Source: Paraspadella gotoi
Taxonomy: Eukaryota > Chaetognatha
Reading direction: 5' to 3'
NCBI GenBank assembly: GCA_051294375.1
Contig: CM119271.1
Span: 11,997,620-12,061,619, forward strand
Length of the DNA stretch: 64,000 nucleotides
The translations under genes and the position numbers were made by a program. Below the pieces are notes generated by a model. It saw nothing but the letters and a program-made list of their open reading frames with translations. It searched no databases and had not been told where the DNA came from. Positions 1 through 11,336 of the stretch are shown here, piece by piece (positions within the stretch are counted from its first letter, which is position 1; every line of letters starts with the position of its first letter).

Positions 1-230
1 TTCATATTGTAGTCGGGATTTTTCAACCCAGAAGAAATTCCCCTGAGTGAATAACCATTTTGGTTATGCAAGACCTCTAATATTATATTTAATATTATCA
101 TTAAACTCAAATTAATGTCAGACACTTAAAATTAAAAAATATAATATATATATTTAATTTTAATAATAACCGCTACATAATTAAATGGGGGGGTATCAAT
201 GGTCACGAATGACCACTTTTCGTCAAACAG

Positions 231-1481
231 ATCCGAAGACGAAGTGGATGGTCTGAGGTACTACGTGGACGGAACCACCGATAGCCTCTTCGAAAAATGG
301 TTTCATTGCGACGATCTGGCGAAGGATCTTCCACCAGTCATCAAAGAGTATTTTGCATCTGAGCAGGTAAAGTAAAAGATCATGGAAAGGTGCAATAGTA
401 CCCATGTTATTTTGGTGAAGCGATCGGTCGTAAGAGGAAAAAAAAAAAGCATTAAAACTATTCACAATTCCTTTTTTCTCAGCATCGAACTCAAAAACCG
501 ATCCCAGGAACCATCCCAGATCCTTGTCCGGTGAAGATCGACTCCACAACCAAGGTGAACGATCCCTTCCCACTTTCTGATTGGCTCCGTGACAACGCCG
601 GTCACCTCGACGACGTCGGTGCCAAGGAAATGTTCGGAAATTTGAAAGGAAGACAATTTCAAGTCCACGTTTATAAAGGTTAAAATCCTGTATTCGATCA
701 AGGAGCGAAAATGACAAAGAAAGAGTGAGAGAGAGAGAGATTGTATGATTGACCGATTGATTACGCGAGATGCCTTCCCCCCCCACTTCTTTAATTTCAG
801 GGACGACGCCGGCAAGGATCGATTCCATTGACGTCGCGGAGACTTTCGTCTGGCAACTCGCCGGTGATTGATGCCGACAATAACTCGAAACCGTGACAAT
901 GACATTCACCGAGTGACTCAACTGACACGAATATGGCAACTTCGGTCAATCCTAAATTCGACTCCCTGATAGCTACTTAGTAAAACTTAGCTCGTCCCAT
1001 TAACTTGGACAGCTAAGTACTCGCTTAAATCAACCGTGAGTTCCCAGTTCGATACCCTGACGCTGGTTAAGTGCGATGGTACCGGTTTAAGAACGCCATT
1101 AACATGGGGTGTTCAACTGTTCATAGCAGGTCCAAAGACCTGAGCGCCAGCTGTCGGGAGTTGCCTCATATCCAGGGCATCACAAACGTCCCACCCGTTG
1201 CCATACAAGCTTACGTATATACTCGCAGTGAAGCCGAAAGTCAAATTCTTTTTTAACTAGAATCCCAAAGACTAGTCCTCACCCCCCCCCCTCCCCCGCG
1301 CGCGACTTTCGGATATTTCTTTCCAGGTTCCAGCGTTTTATCGATGGCCGCAGAATCGGAGCCAATATCGTTGAAGACAAACTCGACGTTTCTGGTTCCC
1401 CAAGCGAAAAGTTTCGAGATGAGAAACGAGACGAAAGACGGCGTCTGCCTCGTGGCTCGACAAGATCCGAGGAGGAAATGA
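231..1481 (+). CDS. HAAO: 3-hydroxyanthranilate 3,4-dioxygenase, 3' part (4 exons)
   Basis: This cytosolic iron cupin enzyme of the kynurenine pathway opens the ring of 3-hydroxyanthranilate on the way to quinolinate and NAD. Only the 3' part is present, about 182 residues; the N-terminal cupin with the iron ligands lies left of the window. Exons are 231-366, 483-678, 801-863 and 1327-1481, all with GT-AG borders and matching phases. Family matches are [18 protein letters not shown] and KPIP in the first two exons, then [12 protein letters not shown] spanning the last junction and a C-terminal QDP motif before the stop. The first exon could extend left to an in-frame ATG at 199, but an acceptor AG at 229-230 fits the family alignment better. 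The last intron holds a SINE. The gene ends tail-to-tail with the next gene. I am confident of the family. Confidence 0.93.
960..1210 (+). repeat. tRNA-derived SINE (family 1), in the last HAAO intron
   Basis: The copy shares long stretches with a copy in opposite orientation at 12060-12300. Shared blocks include GGACAGCTAAGTACTC, CTGGTTAAGTG and GAGCGCCAGCTGTCGGGAG. A B-box-like GTTCGATACC suggests a tRNA-derived head. Two diverged copies in unrelated introns show that it is a dispersed repeat. Confidence 0.7.
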
Positions 1482-2009
1482 AGGGGGGGGGGAATTCAAA
1501 TCATCTCATCCATTTCATAAAAGTACAACTCAAATGTAAAATTATACATTAGTTCAACGAATACTTAGCTATCTTACGCCCCGGACTATGGTGGAAATGA
1601 TGGGGTTTTTTTCCAATTATTGTCGAATATTTCGAGGTAATTTACTACTAATAACTATTAAATGAAACAACCTTTGCTTCTATTGATCTAGAAAAGGCGA
1701 AATTCACTATCAACAGAGAAAAACAGCGAGTCCTCTTGTAGTTAAAATAAAGTGCACAGCTGTACTTTTGACCCGTGATTCAATTGGCGCCGAAAGAGGC
1801 AAAGACTAGATAATATCTTATAGCTCGCTAGCACCTCGCGAAAAAGCCAAAGGTTTCAGACGCATACGCTCATTTTTTTAAAAAGTTTTCACGTCTCGAG
1901 GGTTTTTTCTCCGAAACCTCAATCTCCCGACTTCGCTTCTCTCTCACAGTCTCACCCCTTTCACGGTGAAGAGTGAAGAGAGTGAAGAGAGTGAAGAGTG
2001 AAGACTCAC
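1482..2009. other. convergent spacer between HAAO and the next gene
   Basis: This stretch holds the HAAO 3' untranslated region and probably the undetected last exon and 3' end of the minus-strand neighbour. A short AGTGAAG-type repeat lies at about 1968-2003. I could not identify a convincing coding exon here. Confidence 0.5.
1746..1751 (+). promoter_or_regulatory. candidate polyadenylation signal AATAAA of HAAO
   Basis: An AATAAA hexamer lies 265 bases after the HAAO stop codon. It is the nearest plausible signal on that strand, but in AT-rich sequence the hexamer also occurs by chance. Confidence 0.35.
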
Positions 2010-5000
2010 CCGCGATAAGTCTCAGGTTAGGAAATCTCTTCATCCCGAAGGCGAAGGTAGGCGCCGGCGCGGAGGGGATGATGGCGATGTGGTCACCGTG
2101 TCTGGTAAGAAGGATATCAAATCAAATATCAAATCTCATTTGCAAATATTGCATATTGAATATTGTATAATATTATACAATGTATATGTATATAAAATTG
2201 AAATTTTTTTCTCTTTTTAGAATTATTTTTTTTATTATTATAATTATTATTATCATTCCAAATATCATTTACATGATGTAATGATTATGTCTAATGAGAA
2301 TTGTGAAAAAAAATGGGAAAGAATGAAAGTACAATATATCCATCAAATATTGTTTCACATTTTTAATTAACTAAACCAGCAGCAACGGCCAACATCAGCA
2401 GCGCCCAACCGCAGCAGCGCCCAACATCAGCAGCGGCCAACAGCAGCAGCGGCCAACAGCAGCAGCGCTCAAAATCAGCAGTGCCCAACATCAGCGGCGG
2501 CCAACAGCAGCAGCAGCAGCAGCCAACATCAGCGGCAGCCAACAGCAGAAGCAGCCAACAGCAGAAGCAGCCAACAGCAGAAGCAGCCAACAGCAGAAGC
2601 AGCCAACAGCAGAAGCAGCCAACATCAGCAGCGGCCATCAGCAGCAGCGGCCATCAGCAGCAGCGGCCATCAGCAGCAGCGGCCATCAGCAGCAGCGTCC
2701 AACAGACATCGAGACGATTCCTACCTGTAGGACGAAATGTGCTTCTTGGTGGCCTTGCAGGGTTTGTAGGGGACGTCCATGGTGAGATTGGCTTGACGCC
2801 ACTTGTCGAATTCCGGAAATCGCCTCCTAGCGGCGTCCATCCGCGCCAGGCAGATGGCGCCCACCCAACGTTGCTGTTCGCGCCAGTTGTCCGCTGTTAT
2901 TTTCATATTCAAAATGTCGAATTCAAAATCGTTTTATAATTCAAAATTGCTTTAAAAAAGTGTTTCCTGGTTAAATTAATTATGTTAGTAAATCTAAAAG
3001 ACCCATAATACCTTTGAAATAGTAGACGCGATTTAAACCGTAGGGCTGTAGCGCCCAAAAGAAAGGAGGCTGAGGGCAATGAGGTGCTTGATCGATGCGA
3101 CATCTGGAAAAGAATTAATGAAATGAAAGGAAGGAAGGAACGAATTTATGAATGAAAATATTAATAAATCAATGAATGAATAAATGAATTGAGGAAACAA
3201 ATGAACGATTGAATAAAATATACCTATCGATGGGAATTTCCGCGATGATCGGTTTTCGCTTCTGCGACATTTTCCAGATGTGGTGCGAAAATCCTCCTTT
3301 GAGCGACTGAAACCCGTTGGCCCCGTTGGCGCCGAGTTGACCGTGCTGCTGCGGCCCGCCGCGAGTCGTCCACTCCTGCGGCGTCGGCTTGAGCGGCTCC
3401 GCCCGCTCCGTCAGCGACAGCCGACGCAGCAGTTCGCGCATTTCCTAGAAAAGTCCACGAATTTGAGTGAGAGCGAGCAAATTACGGGAAGAGAGAGAGA
3501 GAGAGAGAGAGAATACTTTAATCCAAATTCTTGATTATAATCGCTACTTAGCAATAAAAAAGGCAACAAAAGCACAAAAGGGATGACAATTATAATTAAA
3601 GTCGAGTTAAAAAAAAACAACCTTTTTCTTGTTGTACGCGTCGTCGCCGTTTTCCTTGGCGACGCCGTTTCCGCCATTGACGCCGTTTTCTCCCGGCGGC
3701 GCCTTCTCGGCGGCGTCGTCCGGCTCCTCGTGGGTCGACTCCCCGTTGGTCTTGTCCTCTAGAGGTTTTTTTTTTCAAGACCCGGATGTTCGGTCGCGGC
3801 GTCAAGTCCCCGGATGTGGAGGGCGGGGAAGTCAGGGTCGTCGTCGCTGCGAAAGGGCGGGGGAAGGGGGAAGGGGGGGGAAGGGGGGAGGGAGAGAAAG
3901 AATTTCCGAGTAAATAAAATATTTAAGGGAAAACCAGCAGTAGACACATTCGGCTTTTTATATAGATGACAACACAGAAATTGCTAGTGGCAAAAAAAGC
4001 CTCGTTTTAAAATATGAAGGAACATTTAAAGCGGAGCACGTCACGTGCGTATCGTGCGCTGCGTGCGACGCGTGCAGCGGAAGCGAAGGAATTTTTTTTT
4101 CCATGCAAAGAAACGACGAGAAAAATATTGATAAGATGAATGAATCGTTTCTTCGTTTTAATTTACATTTTTTAAAAAAGCTTTTTACTAACAAATCAAT
4201 TTTAAAAAATTTGTTTTCCCTTAATACCAAAATACGTACACAATCCCTCATGCAGTTTTTTTTTTTTTTTTTTTTGAATTAATTCACGCGTGTACGTATT
4301 CAATACTGTACATTAAATATGAGATGATCGCTATATATGGTGGTGAGGAACTTGAACATTTCTGGATGAGCGCAGGATTGAATGCATGAACGTCATCGTG
4401 ATTTGGAACTAATCGCAAATGTTAAAACTTAAAAATTAAACAGAAGGGAGATTCTATATTCAGAAGGAAGATTCAGCATTCATAAGGGAGATTCAGCATT
4501 CAGAAGGGTGATTCAGTATTCAGAAAGGAGATTCAGCGTTCATAAGGGAGATTCAGCATTCATAGGGAGATTCAGCATTCAGAAGGGTGATTCAGCATTC
4601 ATAAGGGAGATTCAGCATTCAGAAGGGAGATTCAGCATTCAGAAGGGAGATTCAGCATTCAAAAGGGAGATTCAGCATTCAAAAGGGAGATTCAGCATTC
4701 AAAAGGGAGATTCAGCATTCAAAAGGGAGATTCAGCATTCAGAAGGGAGATTCAGCATTCAAAAGGGAGATTCAGCATTCAAAAGGGAGATTCAGCATTC
4801 AGTGAGTGAAATGTCAGATTTCGATTTGAGCAATGTAAATTTCGCCGAAACCCGCGCGATCCCTTATTCACCATTCGGGGGGGGGGGAGACACTCTGTTC
4901 TTTCTTTTTACCTGATCCGAACATCTGGCGTCTCTCGCCCTCTATGTTTTGCAGAGCGAGCGGGGTAGGGATCGGTCCCCGTGGGGAGCTCGATGGGAGG

Positions 5001-5737
5001 GAGAGAATACCCCTAGGGGTCGGGGTAGCGGTGGATCGACCTCTGAGGGTAGAAGTCTGAAAGGTAGGGAGACTGGGGACCACGTCCAAAGGGGCGGACT
5101 CGGTGGTCGGGACGGAAGACTCATCGTTGGAAACGGACTCTAGCGGAGGAAGCGCGAACGGAGATTGAAGAGTGGAAAACAAAAGGCCATCGGGAGATAT
5201 TGTCGAGTTAAAAACTCAGAAAATCAGCGGTTAATGACTACTTTAAGCCTGTAAGCTACTTAAAGAGAAGCGATAAAAATTTAACAAAAATAAAAGCTTT
5301 GGAAAAATATAAGGTACGTAAAATATTCTTCATTCATTTAATAAACAAACTATGTTGCCACTGCCTTGGTGATGGGCCTCTCTCACAAAGAAACATAGCA
5401 AGAAACCGTCAAGCTTTTAATCAAGACTCTCTCATCAATTCTCAGAGTACCTGGCCTTTTATATATAAATGAGGTATAATATTGTTAATTAACCGTTTCA
5501 ATTGTATATTATATTTTTAAGTTATATATATAATTGATGTAAAAAAAGTGAACTGACCAATGGAGGAGATTCCGGGTCCGGTGCCCTCGTAGGCCTGACC
5601 CCAGGGCTCGGCCGGGTGGGCGGCGATGGTGATGATTTCGTCTTTGGTGTGGTCGATGGAGTTGCCGAATACTTGGGGCGAGTGAGCGTAGCGCAGCGTG
5701 TAATTGCGAAGGTCGCAGTACCGTCTTTTCCAACGAC
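2010..5737 (-). CDS. unrecognised multi-exon gene with PH-like segments (partial)
   Basis: I do not recognise this gene. Seven exons chain with matching phases: 5737-5558, 5214-4912, 3846-3622, 3444-3224, 3103-3012, 2893-2725 and 2101-2010 (about 427 residues). The first has a PH-like opening (GRWKRRYCDLRNYTLRYA); exons 4 to 6 carry KRKPIIAEIPIDRC, RVYYFKADNWREQQRWVGAI and a basic tail, which resembles the last strands and C-terminal helix of a PH domain. Between them are a Ser/Pro/Thr-rich stretch and an acidic Gly/Asn stretch. In exon 3 the frame holds only if the run of ten T (3766-3775) is read as nine, so a one-base homopolymer error or a real frameshift is likely there. True first and last exons are missing. 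A phosphoinositide-binding or adaptor role is only a guess. Confidence 0.55.
2370..2712. repeat. CAG-rich compound minisatellite
   Basis: CAG and CCAACA words are arranged in short higher-order units, for example repeated AGCAGAAGCAGCCAAC and CAGCAGCGGCCAT. The array is inside an intron of the unrecognised gene, ending a few bases from the donor of the exon at 2725-2893. Reading frames through it give Gln-rich or Cys/Ala-rich strings that look like repeat artefacts. Confidence 0.85.
4440..4801. repeat. 20-bp minisatellite, about 18 copies
   Basis: The unit is GGGAGATTCAGCATTCARAA with mostly A/G variation at the end of the unit. Copies are nearly identical, which points to recent expansion. 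It lies in an intron of the unrecognised gene, about 110 bases from the exon at 4912-5214. The 135-residue open frame through it is just the translated repeat. Confidence 0.95.
5330..5505. repeat. dispersed repeat, copy 1 (second copy at 53900-54090)
   Basis: Both copies contain CATTCATTTAATAAA, then AATCAAGACTCTCTCA, a TCTC-AGA-TAC-TGGC block, GAGGTATAATATT or similar, and TTTCAATTGTAT at matching spacing. The spacing is conserved over about 180 bases, so they are diverged copies of one interspersed element of unknown class. Confidence 0.6.
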
Positions 5738-7655
5738 CTCGTGGAAGAAACAGTTTAAACCACAAGGACTTAAACGAAGAGCGACCGGGTTGTAAAATTT
5801 TTTTTTTTTACCCCGATAGAGAACAATTTGACTTTTTTATTAACCAATTTCAAAGTTTCGAGCTTGACTTTTTTTTTTAATATCTGAAGATTTTCTTTAG
5901 ATATATGGTAGATTTCTTAGGACCTTGTCATTAAGCCGTTGGTTCCCATTAAACTAATTTATTTTTAAAGCAACATTTCCTTGTTTCAATAAGACACAGG
6001 AGTAAATGAATTGAAATGAGACGGACCAAATGGACGAAGATGGACCGACGTACCGACTCAGTGCCTCTCACCAGTTAGTTTGCCTCTCATCCAGAGCCAA
6101 CCCGACATTTCCTTCTCCTCCTTTGGGAGGAGATGCTCGATGCCCAAAATATCCATCGACGATGTGGAGTAGGACCATTGACGAGCCAATCCGCGCAAGG
6201 GGCAAAAGTGGCTGAGGGGAGGAAAAGAATCTCAATCTCAGATGCATATTGTACACTAATGTACAGTAATGTACACTAATGTACAGTAAAGCGTAGACAA
6301 AAAAATTAAAATCAAATAGATTCAAAATTCGAATAGTAGATCATGAAGATGAACATTTTTAAATAAACAAAATTATTTATTATTTATTAATTTTTGCAGT
6401 AGCCTAAATTTACGCATAGTACTCGCCATAGAAAATGTCAAAATTTTAAAATGGTTTTTTCTTAGTTTAGATTTATTAATGAATTCCTTTTCAAAATAGA
6501 ACAATTTTAAACCCGCCGCTAAAAAAATGCTTCCATTTGCAAACCTGTAAAGATTTTTTCAATGTTAAATACTAATTTTAAAATAAAAACTATTCAATTT
6601 TATATTTATATAAGTTTCCAACAAAGAATTGAGTAAAGGATAGTGGTCAGATGTGATGACAGGTGAAGGTAAGGACAGGAAAGAAGGAGTAAGTATTGTG
6701 AAATGGTGAAAATGAGAGTGAGAGAGAGAGAGAGAAATCAATAATTTGGCAATGTACAACAAATATAAATAAGTAGACTTGGAAAATATTAGCTAAAGGA
6801 ATAATAGTAACAAAAAGAATAAATAAATAATTTAAGTGAAAATGAAAATGAAAAGTAGATGAAAATATGTAAGTGAGGGATAGATAAGTTAGTAAAAAAT
6901 AAGTTAAATAAGTTAAATAAAGAAAGAGCTCAAAGCCGGGCAAATGGGGGACGTTGGCGATATGGGTTATAGGTTGAGAGGATGTTTTTGTAGAGTGCGA
7001 CATGTTGGGGTCGGGCAGTGAACCGCCTGGGAATATGCCGAGAGATACTCGAATATCTCTTTGGTCTGATGGGCCTACCGAAAGCCCTCCTCTCACCTGC
7101 CGGTGAGGTGGGCGATTGCCTGTTCTTGCCTGTTTAGGTGCAGGAGTTTAGATGAAGCGATTTTGATATGTCTTAGCAATGATCGCAGGAAGATAGATTT
7201 GAAAACCCTCTCTCATTTTTATAATTATAATAATTATACATAGTACTAATCCAATAAATGTTAAAATTTCCAAATAGTTTTTTAAAAGTAGGATTTTTTG
7301 TAGATTTGGATTCGTCATGAAAAGTTTATATAAAGAAATATAACTCTTTTTTAAAAATTATTTCATTAAGTTTGTCAAATATCAGAAAAACCTATATTTT
7401 AAGCTGAAAATTCTAATTTTATATGTTAAATATAGTTTTTTAAATTTTTAACCCACTTAATGAAAAATTTTGAAAAGTGATTTTGTGTTACTCCTTTCGC
7501 TTCGTTGTTTTATATTTTCTTTTATCAACTTTTGACAAGGAATTCAAATCTGCAATCAAAATTGAGAAAAGCCTAGTTTAAAATTGTTCGATTTTATAAG
7601 GATAGTACTATATAGCCTACTGCAAAAATTAAAAAATTAAAAAATATTTTTTATT
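5738..7655. other. gene-poor spacer left of the foldback element
   Basis: This stretch is mostly AT-rich. It contains a short tandem of GTACACTAAT/GTACAGTAAT at 6250-6292, a GA tract at about 6719-6735 and a GC-richer block at 6935-7140 of unknown nature. I see no supported exon. Confidence 0.5.
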
Positions 7656-10140
7656 ACAAATTTTTGGTTCTTTATGGAACCGGGATTCTTCATAGGTTCT
7701 TCCCCACCAACAAGTGAGCATCTGCTCTCGAAACGCGACATCTCCCGAGAGAAAAACGAAGAGGAAAACTCCTCTTCCCCGCCTTCTCTTCCCCCTCCCG
7801 TACGCTACCTCAGTACGCCGACACGAGACAGAATCACCGTAGCCAAGCAAACCAAGAGGGGGAATCCCGCGAAGACTTCCGGTGACGTGCCACGCCCACT
7901 TGACCGGACGTCGTAGAAGGGGGGGATGAGAAACCGCAAAAAACCAGTCCATGGACGAAAGCCGGGCCTGGAGAACCTGACGGCCAGACGAGGCAACGGC
8001 CGAAAGAGCTGTCGGGCGATCAGTCGGCGTCCTTAGACGTCCCTGGAGCCCCGCCCCTACGCTTGGGAGGCGGCGAAGACTTGCGAGGCCGGTAGGGACG
8101 GCGAGCGGGACTACGCGGACTGCCACGCCCACGCTTGCGGCTAGCAGAACAGGCGCAATGTGTGGCGCCCCGGAGCGGAGAAGCGAAGAATGGAACGCTT
8201 GAGTGACGTCTGTGGAGCGGTCTCCGAAAAAGAACGACGTGGAGGGCGGAGAACTGGACAGAACTGTCTTGAGATCCGAAGGGCAGCGTCGACAACTAAG
8301 CGCCGAGACTCGGAGAGGGCCGAACCAAAAATCGCCGCCAAACCCGACAGAGCGTCTCCAAGGGGCTTGGCAAGATCGTCAAGGTGGCCTGCGTCCACTG
8401 CACCGGGCCCTCCGAGCGTAGGGCCTCAACCATGAGGCGGAGAGCGACAGCGACAGAAAGGACAGCATGAGCGGACGCTCCGGCATCCCTCATGATGCGC
8501 TCAAAAGCCTTGAAAGCGCGCGTCGTCTTGGAGTCCTTCCGAACGGCGTCGAACTGAGCGGCAAGGCAACTCTCTTGAGCAGGAGGACGAAACTCCGCCG
8601 GCGAAGAAACATCCGACCAGCGCCGGAAACGCGTATTGGCGGAAAGCACGTCCACGACGGTAAAAGAACGTCGTCCTGGCCAACTCTGCGCAAATCCTTC
8701 CACTGCTGCAGGACCCACTCCGAAGGCTGTATAGAAGCACGACGAGACAAGAAGTTGTCAAAACCCGCAGCAGACTCTTCAGAGGAGGAACCCTCCTCTG
8801 ATCCGGAAACGGAGGCGTCGTCGTCGACTTGCGCAGACGGGGCTCGACGAGGAAGGCGTGACGCAGTCACCTGCTCGGAGCGCGAAGGCCGATCCGCCGC
8901 CGAAAGAGGCCGCCAAAGAACGCGAAGACTCCAAGTCGCTGGCGAACAAACGAAGATCGACGAAGAACGGCGAAATGGCGAACAGAGGCGTCCAAGAACC
9001 ATGAAGAAAACGTACATGGAAAAAAAGAGAAATCATTGAAAAATGACAGTCTCAAAAAGGAACCCCAAAAAACACCCACCAAACAAGACAAGCGAGCCTG
9101 AGCCGCCCTCCACCACCGGTGGTGCCAGGGGTGGACGGTGGGTGGTTGTTGGTGGGGAAGAACCATGAAGAATCCCGGTTCCATAAAGAACCAAAAATTC
9201 TATCATGTAGTTCTTCCCCACCAACAAGTGAGCTGTAACAAGACCAGGCGAAGGCCCGACAAAAAACAAACAAACAAAGTCGAGTTAGGTGGGGCACAGG
9301 AGGAAAACCCCTCTGTACGCCGAATGTACGCCAAAAAAAAGGCGAAAAAACCAAAAACGAAAAAGAAAGAAGTACTCACCGCCGAAGACTCTCCAACTCG
9401 GAACGAGACGAGCGGCGAAACTCCTTAAATTCGCGACGAACGCTAGAAAGAGCGTTGCTAATTTGGAGTAGAACTGCCTCCATCTGAAGGGGCATGACTT
9501 CGGCCTGACCAGAAAAGCCCGGAATGGCTGAGGGGTGGAGGCGGTGGAGGCGGCGGCGAAGGCGGCGGCGGAAGAGACATGAGGGTAGTCGAGTTGAAAA
9601 CACGCGCCTCAGTCCAAAAAACGGAGAGCACTGGACAAACAAGGGGCCGAAACAAGGTTCTTCCCCCTGCAGCCGTACTAAGCGCCGAGGGCAAACGAGA
9701 GGGCCGAGTCGCGGCTCTTCCTCCGCAGCCGCGCAGGGTGCGTCGAGGGCAAGCGAAAGGGCCGAGTCAAGGCTCTTCCCTCCGAAGCCACGCACAACGA
9801 AGACGAAAAAGATGGCGGCCGTGAAGAGAGAACTTCAAAAAAGCCACGTGTTGAAGAATATCTGTATTCTGAACTCCAAAAAAAGAGAAACGAAAAATAT
9901 GCAAAATTATTTCAACAAAAATAATCAAAAAATATTTTCGTAAAAAAGCCGGGAGACTGTGAGCGCAAAGGCGCGAACAGAAGAAGTGATTCTGTCTCGT
10001 GTCGGCGTACTGAGGTAGCGTACGGAGGGGGAAGAGAAGGCGGGAAAGAGGAGTTTTCCTCTTCGTTTTCTCTCGGGAGATGTCGCGTTTCGAGAGCAGA
10101 TGCTCACTTGTTGGTGGGGAAGAACTACATGATAGAATTA
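7656..10140. mobile_element. nested foldback (long inverted repeat) DNA element
   Basis: Outer arms at 7696-7842 and 9986-10125 are near-perfect inverted copies, each starting GTTCTTCCCCACCAACAAG. Two internal copies of this end face away from each other at 9147-9164 and 9210-9233. The 45 bases between them match, inverted, the outer left flank (7659-7694) and the outer right flank (10126-10139). This gives two abutting units, about 7659-9201 and 9197-10140, with the long arms shared between left unit and right unit. The interior is GC-rich and unlike its surroundings. No transposase or polymerase was recognised, so the unit is probably non-autonomous. Confidence 0.8.
8296..9795 (-). other. 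possible element-borne reading frames, unrecognised
   Basis: Inside the foldback element the minus strand has a frame at 9795-9380 ending in a helical stretch (MEAVLLQISNALSSVRREF), followed at once by a strong donor CGGCG|GTGAGT. Further on, the frame at 8718-8296 contains LAAQFDAVRKDSKTTRAFKAF and an acidic Ser-rich frame overlaps it at 9017-8490. Together they loosely recall a spliced, coiled-coil structural protein of a mobile element, but I found no family match and the GC-rich composition opens frames on all strands. Confidence 0.25.
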
Positions 10141-10659
10141 ATGTTCACTGATCCTATGTTGTTCATAATTGACTTTTAGAATTTTCATAACTTTCACTAC
10201 GCTCTAATATAGGTATTTCATTGTAGTATTGTAGCTTTACAAATGGAAATATTCTTCTTAACCTGAAAGACTCTCAGCAGAGATAAAAACAAAATATAGG
10301 CCATAGAAAAAAAAAACCAATCTCCGCAGCGCGAGTTAAGGTTCATGACTTCACAAGACCCAAAATACACGCATATTACTCAATAGATTAAAGAGCTCGA
10401 TCTCATTACACAACTTACCTTTCGCAATTGTGTAATGGAACTTCTTTCTTGATTGGTTTCCCCTCTTCGTCCATTGATCCAATTTATTGCCGGAAAGTGG
10501 GTGGGTAGGGATTATTATTCTTGTTGTCGGGCCGATTGAGGACGTGATTATAAAACTGTCGAATCCAAAGCTTTAGCCAATCGATGGTTGACCCAGGGGA
10601 TTAAATCTGCCAATGGGATTTGTCGATATTGAAGTCGATTGTTGGGTGGCTGGAATCGT

Positions 10660-11000
10660 TGAGATGATTCTCGAGTGGTTACAATCCATCGCAGTCTATC
10701 TTGGAATCGATTTTAGTCAATCGTCGAGTGGATGAAATTGATCTGAGTCGATCATGGAGTGGATGGAGTCGAACATTGAGTGGTTGGAATCAAATTGATT
10801 GGTTGGATTAAATTGATCCGAGTCGATCGACGAGTGTATAGAAAAAATCCAAGTTGGTCATCGAGTAGACAGAATCGATTCAAGTCGATTGACAAGTGGA
10901 TGAAATTGATCCTAGTCAATTGTCGAATAGAAGTCAATCCGAGTCGATCCTTGAGTTTATGGAATCGATCTGAGTCGATTGAAGAGTGGATGATCGCCTC
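10660..11000. repeat. degenerate tandem repeat of about 40 bp
   Basis: Repeated words such as GAGTCGATC, GAGTGGATG and TGGAATCGAT recur roughly every 35 to 45 bases with substantial divergence. The array looks like an old satellite or minisatellite. No coding content is supported. Confidence 0.6.
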
Positions 11001-11336
11001 ATCTCATCGATTCTCTTTTTTTCTTATTTTTTGTGAGATCGAGTGTTCCTGTGTATTTGGTTGTTTTTTTTTTCTAAGTGTTTCTACGTCTGTGCGAGTC
11101 TGCCTAATCTGCTTTTAAATAAACAGAAGAATAAAGCAAAACGACACTTCATTTACAGTAGTTTCGAAAAAACAAATTCTTATTACGTATTAACTACAAT
11201 ACATACAAAACGTTTCCACAAAAATTTTATTATTTCAATTATGTTATTTTTTTCCCCGTCTTGCAAAAGAATTTAATTCAATCCCTTTGCCAACCCCCTT
11301 CTCTTCTCATTCCTTTTAATCCCATCCCTTCTAATC

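Noticed and set aside
2481-2939. + strand Gln/Ser-rich 152-residue frame
   Set aside because: It translates the CAG-rich minisatellite and then runs antisense through a spliced exon of the minus-strand gene; no start context or family support.
4440-4801. CRISPR-like array
   Set aside because: Units are contiguous with no variable spacers, and the genome is eukaryotic.
4508-4915. 135-residue frame of repeating SIQKGDSAF units
   Set aside because: Pure translation of the 20-bp minisatellite in three frames; expected from a repeat lacking stop codons.
8467-9039. + strand Arg-rich 190-residue frame in the foldback element
   Set aside because: Antisense to equally open minus-strand frames in GC-rich repeat sequence; no domain recognised.
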